Assembly (NCBI GenBank): GCA_000434675.1
Contig: HF988640.1
Location: forward strand, 196,606 to 241,791
DNA from: Faecalibacterium sp. CAG:1138
Lineage (GTDB): Bacteria; Bacillota; Clostridia; Christensenellales; CAG-917
Direction: 5' to 3'
DNA: 45,186 nt
Shown here: one piece after another, positions 27,500 to 33,787 of the stretch
Numbering within the stretch: the stretch's first letter is position 1
Layout: each line of letters opens with the position of its first letter
The notes under the pieces: generated by a model
Seen by the model: the letters and a program-made list of their open reading frames with translations, nothing else
What the model was told of the DNA's origin: nothing
The model's database searches: none
Position numbers and translations under genes: made by a program

Positions 27500-28309
27500 A
27501 TGGCAGGAACGCTTTACATCGTCGGCACGCCGATCGGAAACTTAAAAGACATAACCTACAGAGCGGTCGAAACGCTGAAAAGCGTCGATATTATTGCCTG
27601 CGAGGACACCAGACACAGCCGCACGCTTTTGGACGCATACGGCATTTCCGCGCCCCTCGTAAGCTATTACAAGCAAAAGGAAAGGGAAGGCAGCGAGCAG
27701 CTGGTCAAAAAACTTTTGGACGGCAAAAACATTGCGCTTATCACCGACGCGGGCATGCCGGCCATTTCCGATCCCGGCGCGATACTTGTGTCAGAAGCGC
27801 GAAACAGCGGCGTTACGGTCACCGTAGTACCTGGGCCTACGGCCGTTGCCAGCGCAATGGCACTCAGCGGTTATCTCGACGGCGGTTTTACGTTTTTAGG
27901 GTTTTTGCCTGAAAAACGTAAGGATAAAGTGGCTGTTTTGTCAGAACAAAAAAACAATCCGCTTGTTTTGGTGTTTTACGTTTCCCCGCACGATCTATAT
28001 TCGCAGGCCGAATTTTTGTATTCGGAGCTTGGCGACAGAAAGGTCTGGGCGGTTAAGGAAATAACCAAAATGTTCGAAAGAGTCACCGAAACCACTTTGG
28101 GAGCATTCGACGTCGGCGAAGCGAAGGGCGAATACGTTCTTATCGTCGAAGGCGCGCCGAAAGAGAAGGATTTTTCGGGTTTATCGATTTCGGAACACGT
28201 CAAAAACCTTATGGACGGCGGGCTTTCTAAAAAAGATGCCATAAAAAAGGTGGCGACAGACAGAAATCTGCCGAAAAACGACGTGTATCAGCAGGCGCTC
28301 GATTTATAA
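27500..28309 (+). CDS. rsmI: 16S rRNA (cytidine1402-2'-O)-methyltransferase
   Basis: A 269-residue member of the tetrapyrrole methylase fold. It begins GTLYIVGTPIGNLKDIT, with CEDTRHSRTLL near 34, the ITDAGMPAISDPG loop near 80 and VPGPTAVASAMALSG near 112; all are RsmI signatures. RsmI methylates the ribose of C1402 in the P-site region of 16S rRNA. It is one nucleotide after the upstream methyltransferase gene, so coupled. A strong terminator follows. Confidence 0.96.
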   Translation: MAGTLYIVGTPIGNLKDITYRAVETLKSVDIIACEDTRHSRTLLDAYGISAPLVSYYKQKEREGSEQLVKKLLDGKNIALITDAGMPAISDPGAILVSEARNSGVTVTVVPGPTAVASAMALSGYLDGGFTFLGFLPEKRKDKVAVLSEQKNNPLVLVFYVSPHDLYSQAEFLYSELGDRKVWAVKEITKMFERVTETTLGAFDVGEAKGEYVLIVEGAPKEKDFSGLSISEHVKNLMDGGLSKKDAIKKVATDRNLPKNDVYQQALDL

Positions 28310-28318
28310 ATAAGACAA

Positions 28319-28354
28319 AAAACGGCATAAACGGTTGTGTTTGCCGTTTTTTTT
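28319..28354 (+). terminator. Intrinsic terminator after rsmI
   Basis: AAAACGGCA (28319-28327), 14-nt loop, TGCCGTTTT (28342-28350), T8 run (28347-28354). Confidence 0.9.
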
Positions 28355-28415
28355 CGGTTTTTCTCCGTCGTAGATAAATTAGGATATACTTAATAAATCT
28401 ATCGGGCGGTGCAAA

Positions 28416-29498
28416 ATGCGAAATATAGGGGAACTTGCGGTTTCGAAAATAAAAGAAAACAACCTCGGCGGCGTGGTTTCGGTGCTATGCGACGTCGGCG
28501 AAGAGCAGGCTGCCGGCGAAGTCGTAAAATGGTTGGCGCAGTCGAATTTTACCGTAAAAAATCAAAATTCGGCCGTGCAGAAGGACTTGGACGACGTAAA
28601 AGAGCTTGCCGAAAGGCTGGAGGCAGTGAGGCTTATAGTTGCCGTCGGAGGTGAGAAGGCCGTTATGGCGGCAAAAAGCGTTGCAAAATTTACGGGAGCG
28701 GCGACCATCGCGATAGTTACGGTCGTTGACGGGGAAGGAATATTCGACGAATATGCGGTGTTTCCAAGGAAAAATCAGCAGATTAGAGCGCCGAAGCCGA
28801 CCGCCGTCGCCGTGTATGAGGGCGCAAAATGCCTGCCCGAAAAATGCTATGGCAGGTTGTTTTATCGCGCTATGCGCCTGATAGACAAGGCTTTTTTGCA
28901 AATTTCAGACGGTTTGCCGCCTGAAACCGAGTTGTTTTTTGAGCTTATGAAGTTCTTTTCCGAACCAGCAAAGACAGAGGATTTTGTGGCCGCGCTGCAA
29001 AAGGTGGCGGCTGACGACTATTTTCCGAGCTTTGCCGTTCCGAGCTATCTGACCGCAAAAGAGGGCACCGAGTTTTCCGAAAGCTGTTTTTTGTCGGCGG
29101 CTATGATGCTTGTCGTTTACAGAAACTACCTCGAAAAACCGTTTATCGACCTTTTGCCGCCTCCCGATTTCACAAAAAGCTTCAAGTTGCTTGATAAAAA
29201 CGCGCAATGGGATTATAATATAAATCTGTCGGAGAGTGAATTTGCGTCTATAGACGACTTTTTGAAGCGCAAGTTCGTTTTGTCGGAATATGCGGCGGAT
29301 CTACTGAATATGGCGCAAAAAATCGACTTAGAGGGCATAGCGAAAAAGTGGAAACGAAGCTTCAAGGACGCAGGCTTTCATCTCTCTAAAAGCCCTCGCG
29401 GAAAAATTCTGGTGGGGGACCTCAGCGTAGCTTCGGCCTTGGACGGAGGGCTGCTGCTGCACGTGAAGCAATCCGGATTTTTTGAAAATAACATCTGA
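28416..29498 (+). CDS. Divergent Fe-ADH/glycerol-1-phosphate dehydrogenase-fold protein, probably without the metal site
   Basis: 360 residues, not confidently named. The segment LIVAVGGEKAVMAAKSVAKFTGAATIAI (about 73-100) resembles the NAD-binding turn of iron-containing alcohol dehydrogenases and glycerol-1-phosphate dehydrogenases (normally GGGxxxDxAK followed by a PT motif). A PKPTAVAVYEGAKCLPE stretch matches the next beta strand. However, the GGG-to-D element is GGEKAVMAAK, the PT motif is lost, and the Asp/His metal ligands are not where expected. It may be a pseudo-enzyme or a new branch. The start lies after a weak GGGCGGTG, with a TATACT box at 28385-28390. The HAD gene follows 17 nt later, so the two are probably cotranscribed. 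Confidence 0.5.
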   Translation: MRNIGELAVSKIKENNLGGVVSVLCDVGEEQAAGEVVKWLAQSNFTVKNQNSAVQKDLDDVKELAERLEAVRLIVAVGGEKAVMAAKSVAKFTGAATIAIVTVVDGEGIFDEYAVFPRKNQQIRAPKPTAVAVYEGAKCLPEKCYGRLFYRAMRLIDKAFLQISDGLPPETELFFELMKFFSEPAKTEDFVAALQKVAADDYFPSFAVPSYLTAKEGTEFSESCFLSAAMMLVVYRNYLEKPFIDLLPPPDFTKSFKLLDKNAQWDYNINLSESEFASIDDFLKRKFVLSEYAADLLNMAQKIDLEGIAKKWKRSFKDAGFHLSKSPRGKILVGDLSVASALDGGLLLHVKQSGFFENNI

Positions 29499-29515
29499 AA
29501 TAGCAAGGAGTACTT

Positions 29516-30301
29516 ATGAAGAACATCAAGGAAGTCGAACTGTTTTTGTTTGATATGGACGGCACGGTTTACATCGGCGACAGAGAAATTGAGGGCAGCT
29601 TCGACGCTTTAAGGGAGCTGAAAAAACTTGGAAAAAAGGTTTGCTTTTTCACCAACAATTCAAGCCGCGCAGCAAGCGACTACGTTGCAAGATTGCACAA
29701 AATGGGGTATGAAGCGACCGAAAACGACATTTATACGTCAAGTATGGTGACTTGCGAATATATCCGTGACCACTATCGGGGCAAAACGGTGTATCTTTTG
29801 GGGAACTTAAAGCTCGCCGCCGAATTCAAAAAATACGGCATAAAGCTGGTGGACGAAAACCCCGATATTCTGGTGCTCGGCTTCGACACTTCGCTGACGT
29901 ACGACAGGCTGTATAAGTTCTGCATTTTCCTCAAGGAAGGGAAGCCGTACATCGCCACGCACCCCGACATGGTGTGCCCTGCCGAGCCTGCCGACATGCC
30001 TGACATCGGCGCCATGATGCTGATGATCGAGGCCACGACGGGAAGGAAACCTGACATTGTTATGGGCAAACCCGAAACTCCTGCCGGCGACGGCGTGAAA
30101 AAACGTTTCGGCCTTCCTGCCGAAAAAATCGCAATGGTTGGCGACAGACTTTATACGGATATCGCCTTCGGCGTAAACAACGGGTTCGTTTCGGTGTTGG
30201 TGTACTCGGGCGAAACGACGCCGGAAATGCACGAAAAAAGCGACGTAAAAGCCGATTACGCGCTCGGCGCGGTGAGAGAAATCCCGTCGCTTCTGAAATA
30301 G
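29516..30301 (+). CDS. HAD-IIA family phosphatase (NagD/PNPase-like)
   Basis: A 261-residue haloacid-dehalogenase hydrolase of subclass IIA. Motif I is DMDGTVYIGD with nucleophile Asp13 and acid/base Asp15. Motif II is FFTNNSSRA (about 43-51), the motif III lysine is in GKPETP, and motif IV is VGDRLYTDI (about 206-214). A large C2 cap lies between them. The family dephosphorylates small sugar phosphates, nucleotides or 4-nitrophenyl phosphate; the substrate cannot be read from sequence. The ATG follows AAGGAG. A terminator ends the unit. Confidence 0.92.
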   Translation: MKNIKEVELFLFDMDGTVYIGDREIEGSFDALRELKKLGKKVCFFTNNSSRAASDYVARLHKMGYEATENDIYTSSMVTCEYIRDHYRGKTVYLLGNLKLAAEFKKYGIKLVDENPDILVLGFDTSLTYDRLYKFCIFLKEGKPYIATHPDMVCPAEPADMPDIGAMMLMIEATTGRKPDIVMGKPETPAGDGVKKRFGLPAEKIAMVGDRLYTDIAFGVNNGFVSVLVYSGETTPEMHEKSDVKADYALGAVREIPSLLK

Positions 30302-30333
30302 AATTTGAAATAGAACATAAATGCAAAACTATT

Positions 30334-30360
30334 GCGCAGGTAAAAGCCTGCGCTTTTTTT
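30334..30360 (+). terminator. Intrinsic terminator after the HAD gene
   Basis: GCGCAGG (30334-30340), 6-nt loop, CCTGCGC (30347-30353), T7 (30354-30360). Confidence 0.9.
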
Positions 30361-30395
30361 GTATAAAAAATCGAACGACCGGCAAAAATCTAAGC

Positions 30396-30815
30396 ATGAA
30401 ATGGTTGATAGTGCTGATGCTTATAGCCGCGGTTTTCGTCTGCGGACTTTCGGACGGGGACTTTTTCGATAAGCTCCCCGAAGGCTATGTAAAAGAATGT
30501 TACGGCGAAGAAGGCGAGCGCCGCGCCTTTGAAGTTCTGGGAAAGACCTTTTACGTTTCGACCGAATCAAAGGGAAAAACCTCGGTTGAGGCCGCGGTGT
30601 ATAAGGGAGAATTCCGCCCGAAAAAAGAAGAAGTGGCCAAAATTTTTCGCGCAGCCAAAATCATGACGGAAACCGGCGAAGGATATATTATAACTTACTA
30701 TTATACTCCTAAATTAAAAAACCGAATTGAAGACGGCAGCGCGTTCAACCTGGTGATCGTCGAGACAGACGAAAAAACGGTGGTGGCAAACGGAATTTAT
30801 CCCGGAAGTTTTTGA
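30396..30815 (+). CDS. Small secreted or membrane-anchored protein of unknown function
   Basis: 139 residues from the ATG at 30396. The first 18 residues (MKWLIVLMLIAAVFVCGL) form a signal peptide or anchor, with a Cys at 16 that lacks a clear lipobox. The rest is a soluble alpha/beta domain ending in FNLVIVETDEKTVVANGIYPGSF (split here: FNLVIVETDEKT then VVANGIYPGSF). I do not recognise the family. The alternating C-terminal pattern and the position just before a SpoIIQ-like gene recall YwmB, which neighbours spoIID/spoIIQ in Bacillus, but that is only a suggestion. There is no good ribosome site or promoter; it sits 35 nt after a terminator, so expression is unclear. Confidence 0.55.
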   Translation: MKWLIVLMLIAAVFVCGLSDGDFFDKLPEGYVKECYGEEGERRAFEVLGKTFYVSTESKGKTSVEAAVYKGEFRPKKEEVAKIFRAAKIMTETGEGYIITYYYTPKLKNRIEDGSAFNLVIVETDEKTVVANGIYPGSF

Positions 30816-30877
30816 AAACAGGTATAAAAGGAAAAATATCGGTGAATAATTCAATCATAAATCGGAGGTAACACTTA

Positions 30878-31555
30878 ATGAACAAATTAAAAACAGCATT
30901 CACAAAAGTAGGAAAATTTTTGAAGAAAAACGTATATTATGTACTTATTTTCTGCTGCCTGGCAGCTATCGGAACCATGGTTGCGGTAACTGTTGCGGAA
31001 AACGACAAGCAGGCAAACGTCAACAACCCGGGCACCGTTACGCCGCAGCCGGATAATCCGACTCCGGACAAGCCGTCCACCCCGGACAACCCGACTCCGG
31101 ACAAGCCGACGCCTGACAAACCTATCGAACCCGAAAAAATCGTGTTCGTTTGCCCGACTTCCAATTACACGCTCGGCGAAGGCTATTCGATGGATATGCT
31201 GGTCTGGAACGCCACGCTTCGTCAATATCAGACTCACAGCGGCATCGACTTTCTGACCGAAAAGGCCGAAGACGTTCGTTGTGCTTATGACGGAACGGTG
31301 GAAAGCGTCGCAACAGACAGTTTAAACGGCACAACCGTAACGATAAAACACAAAGACGGTTTGGTTACCATTTACGGCTCTTTGGACGGCGTAACCGTCA
31401 AAAAAGGCCAGGCAGTCAAATCCGGCGACGTTATCGGCAAAACCTCTGCCAGCAAAATGAGCGAATCTTTGAGCGGCAATCATCTGCATTTCGAAGTCAA
31501 GCAAAACGGCGAGCATATCGATCCGTACACCTATCTGCCGCAAGCGGATAAATAA
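30878..31555 (+). CDS. SpoIIQ-like membrane-anchored M23/LytM-domain protein
   Basis: 225 residues. It has a transmembrane segment at about 19-40, then a Pro/Asp-rich linker of repeated PTPDKP units (about 52-82, encoded by a tandem DNA repeat near 31048-31125), then a LytM (M23) domain. The zinc ligands are intact: His120-x3-Asp124 (HSGID) and His202-x-His204 (HLHFEV). SpoIIQ is a forespore protein that joins SpoIIIAH across the engulfment space. The B. subtilis protein has lost the first ligand, while many clostridial ones keep it. CGGAGG precedes the ATG. It could instead be a general envelope endopeptidase; no spoIIIA or spoIID gene is in view. Confidence 0.75.
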   Translation: MNKLKTAFTKVGKFLKKNVYYVLIFCCLAAIGTMVAVTVAENDKQANVNNPGTVTPQPDNPTPDKPSTPDNPTPDKPTPDKPIEPEKIVFVCPTSNYTLGEGYSMDMLVWNATLRQYQTHSGIDFLTEKAEDVRCAYDGTVESVATDSLNGTTVTIKHKDGLVTIYGSLDGVTVKKGQAVKSGDVIGKTSASKMSESLSGNHLHFEVKQNGEHIDPYTYLPQADK

Positions 31556-31588
31556 AAAAGTCATCTTTAATACCCCCTTAGAATATAG

Positions 31589-31623
31589 CGGAAAACGGCG
31601 CCCGAACGGACGTCGTTTTTCCG
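31589..31623 (+). terminator. Probable terminator after the M23 gene
   Basis: CGGAAAACGGCG (31589-31600) pairs with CGTCGTTTTTCCG (31611-31623) with one G-U and one bulge. The T-run lies inside the right arm, and a second T-rich stretch follows. It is less canonical than the others. Confidence 0.55.
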
Positions 31624-31670
31624 TTTGCGCTCTTTATTTTGCGGCAGGGAACTTGAACCGTGGTTTTTGA

Positions 31671-31700
31671 TTGACAAAACGGGGCAAAACGGCGTATAAT
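31671..31700 (+). promoter_or_regulatory. Consensus sigma-A promoter for the acyl-adenylate ligase
   Basis: Both boxes are perfect: TTGACA (31671-31676), 18 nt, TATAAT (31695-31700). It is the closest to consensus in the window. Transcription would start near 31707, giving only about 20 nt of leader. Confidence 0.85.
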
Positions 31701-31726
31701 TTTTACATCAAATTTCGGGAATTCAA

Positions 31727-33337
31727 ATGACAAAAAGCACTTCCGTCGGTTTGTACCGATACATGAGAGAATATTCGGAAAAATGCGACTGTCCGGCGCT
31801 GATTTTCGGGGACAGAGTTTTGTCATATTCGGAATTTTTCTCGGAAATCGACAGAGTGGCCGGGTTTTTGGCGGCAAAAGGCATAAAAAAGGGCGACGTG
31901 GTTTGCGTTTGCCTCAGGAATATGCCGCAAATTGCCGTAGCCGTTTATGCGGTCAACAAAGCGGGAGCCACGGCGAATATGGTCCACGCGATGAACACGC
32001 CTCTCGGCCTCAGAAAGCTTATGGAGCAGACCAAAAGCAAGGCGCTTTTTATCGAGGATATTTTTTACGAAGGTTATGCGCCGTACTTGCCTGAAAACGT
32101 CGTTACGGTGGTTTGCAACGTGAACGATTACGCGGGCAAAAAAGAGGGAAGGCCGTCCGTTTGCACGGCCAAATTCGACAAAAACGGCAAAAAATGCTAT
32201 GCTTTTACCGAGATTGACGGCGAAGAGCCGCACTTTGAAGAAACGGTTTTGGGGGACGACGTCTGTTGCTATATGCACAGCGGCGGCACCACCGGCGAAC
32301 CGAAAACCGTTGAGCTTACCAACCGAAATTTCAACGAAATGGTTTTGGCGGCAGAAGGCACTGTCGGCAAATTTTTCAACAAAGAAAACGAAGTGGCATA
32401 CACGGTTTTGCCGATGTTTCACGGTTTCGGGCTGGGGTTCGGGCTGCATACGATGATGTGCATGCGTTGCGCGCTTATCATGGTTGCCAGTTTCGATTCG
32501 GCGGAAGTAGGCAAATTGATTGAAAAATATAAGGTCACGCTGCTTACCGGCGTGCCGATGATGTACAAAAAGCTTGCAGCGGACGAAAGCTTCAAAAAAG
32601 CCGACCTTTCCACGGTGAGGCAGGCGTACTGCGGCGGCGATTCGCTGGACGAGGCGACCATAAACGGCATAAACGCGGCGTTTGAAAAAGGCGGAAGTGA
32701 GTGCAGAATCTGTGAAGGCTACGGTCTGACGGAAGCCGTGTCGGTGGTCACCACCAACAGACCGGACAACATAAAAAACGGCACTATCGGGGTTGTTATC
32801 GACGGCGCGAAAGCGGGCATTTTCGACGAGGACTATCGGCCCGTAAAAAACGGCGAAATCGGGGAAATATGCATGTCGGGCAAAACGCTTATGAAAGGAT
32901 ATTTCGACGACGCGGAAACAACCGCTTCCGTCATATTCGATGGTTCAGACGGCGAAAAGTGGCTGAAAACCGGCGATTTGGGCAGTATGGACAACGACGG
33001 ATTTATTACGTTCAAGGGCAGAAAGAAGAGAATGATCGTCATTTCGGGCTTCAACGTGTTCCCTGTCGAAATCGAAAAATCGGCGAAGGAAATCGGTTTC
33101 GTTCGCGAAGCGTGCGCAGTGGAAGGATCGGAAAAAGGGAAACCGTTTGTGGCGCTGTTCGTCGAAACCGACGAGGGTGAAAATCTGTCGGAAGAGAGGA
33201 AAGCGGAAATCGAGGAGCACCTTCAAAAATGGTTGCCGAAATGGTCGCTTCCGAAGAAAGTGCTCGGTGTGAAAAACATGCCGCGGACGGCGGTCGGCAA
33301 AATAGACGTGGGACGTTTGGAAAAAACGTTAAAATAA
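31727..33337 (+). CDS. Class I adenylate-forming ligase (acyl-CoA synthetase-like)
   Basis: A 536-residue ANL-superfamily enzyme: it adenylates a carboxylic acid with ATP, then usually transfers it to CoA or a carrier thiol. Motifs in order: P-loop HSGGTTGEPKTVEL (about 188-201), the A5-type EGYGLTEA (about 331), KTGDLGSMD (about 411), the hinge KKRMIVISGFNVFPVEIE (about 430-447) and the catalytic Lys in PRTAVGKID near the C terminus. The acyl substrate is not predictable; medium/long-chain fatty acids are the commonest match. It has no strong ribosome site (CGGGA) despite a perfect promoter, and stands alone between two terminators, so it is a single-gene unit. Confidence 0.88.
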   Translation: MTKSTSVGLYRYMREYSEKCDCPALIFGDRVLSYSEFFSEIDRVAGFLAAKGIKKGDVVCVCLRNMPQIAVAVYAVNKAGATANMVHAMNTPLGLRKLMEQTKSKALFIEDIFYEGYAPYLPENVVTVVCNVNDYAGKKEGRPSVCTAKFDKNGKKCYAFTEIDGEEPHFEETVLGDDVCCYMHSGGTTGEPKTVELTNRNFNEMVLAAEGTVGKFFNKENEVAYTVLPMFHGFGLGFGLHTMMCMRCALIMVASFDSAEVGKLIEKYKVTLLTGVPMMYKKLAADESFKKADLSTVRQAYCGGDSLDEATINGINAAFEKGGSECRICEGYGLTEAVSVVTTNRPDNIKNGTIGVVIDGAKAGIFDEDYRPVKNGEIGEICMSGKTLMKGYFDDAETTASVIFDGSDGEKWLKTGDLGSMDNDGFITFKGRKKRMIVISGFNVFPVEIEKSAKEIGFVREACAVEGSEKGKPFVALFVETDEGENLSEERKAEIEEHLQKWLPKWSLPKKVLGVKNMPRTAVGKIDVGRLEKTLK

Positions 33338-33341
33338 AAAT

Positions 33342-33372
33342 AGCGGCGGGGCTTTTGCCTTGCCGCTTTTTT
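33342..33372 (+). terminator. Intrinsic terminator after the ligase gene
   Basis: AGCGGCGGGGC (33342-33352), TTTT loop, GCCTTGCCGCT (33357-33367): 11 bp with two G-U pairs, followed by a T-run to 33372. Confidence 0.9.
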
Positions 33373-33390
33373 GCGCAACAGGGCGTGTCG

Positions 33391-33468
33391 TCAAGAGCTT
33401 CCCCCTCATCACCGCAAGGCGGAGCTTCCCCCCAAGGGGAAGCCGGCAAGGGCGACAGAAACGGTTTT
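33391..33468. repeat. Palindromic intergenic repeat, copy 1
   Basis: About 78 nt, nearly identical to copy 2 at 33655-33728. It contains an 8-bp hairpin GCTTCCCC (33424-33431)/GGGGAAGC (33436-33443) with a CCAA loop, preceded by a shared CCCCCTCATCACCGCAA stretch. It looks like a REP/MITE-type dispersed element of the kind common between genes in clostridial genomes. Confidence 0.85.
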
Positions 33469-33470
33469 TT

Positions 33471-33510
33471 CATACAATATATTGACAAATGAAAAATTGT
33501 ATGATAAAAT
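33471..33510 (+). promoter_or_regulatory. Promoter for the giant-pilin operon with flanking inverted repeat
   Basis: Perfect TTGACA (33482-33487), 17 nt, TAAAAT (33505-33510). CATACAAT (33471-33478) and its reverse complement ATTGTATG (33496-33503) bracket the -35 box, which suggests an operator. It lies between the two repeat copies. Confidence 0.75.
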
Positions 33511-33787
33511 TTAGATTGCCAAAGGTTCTAATTATATATTAAAAACGCATAGGCGTGCGCCTGCGATGTGGGCGCGTAAAGAAAAATTTATTCAAAACCG
33601 AAAAAAAGAGGTCCTTTCCGGGAGATTCCTCGGCAGGCTCGGAAAACGGCGAAGTCAAGGTTCCCCCTCATCACCGCAAAGCGGAGCTTCTCCCCAAGGG
33701 GAAGCCAACGAAGGACGGAAGCGGTTTTGAAACATATGCGACCGACAGCCCTTCAGGCAGGGCAATCAAAAAATCGGAGGTAAACTT
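33511..33787 (+). other. Long 5' leader of the giant-pilin operon
   Basis: About 270 nt without a convincing gene. It contains a small GC-rich imperfect hairpin around 33546-33566 (AGGCG/CGCCT), repeat copy 2, a further CCCTT-CAGGC-AGGGC hairpin near 33750-33764, and CGGAGG before the ATG at 33788. I could not match it to a known riboswitch class. Confidence 0.5.
33655..33728. repeat. Palindromic intergenic repeat, copy 2
   Basis: Second copy of the element at 33391-33468. One C-to-T change in the left hairpin arm (GCTTCTCC) still pairs by G-U with GGGGAAGC (33698-33705), so the hairpin is kept. It lies inside the leader of the giant-pilin transcript. Confidence 0.85.

Noticed and set aside
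31048..31130. Short tandem DNA repeat as a possible CRISPR or minisatellite
   Set aside because: It is in frame and encodes the PTPDKP linker of the M23 protein; units are 12-18 bp without spacers.
33511..33787. Cyclic-di-GMP or other riboswitch in the long leader of the giant-pilin operon
   Set aside because: Long leaders of pilus genes in Clostridia often hold c-di-GMP riboswitches, but I could not find the GEMM core strings or a matching three-way junction. The hairpins present come mostly from the dispersed repeat. A covariance-model scan would decide.
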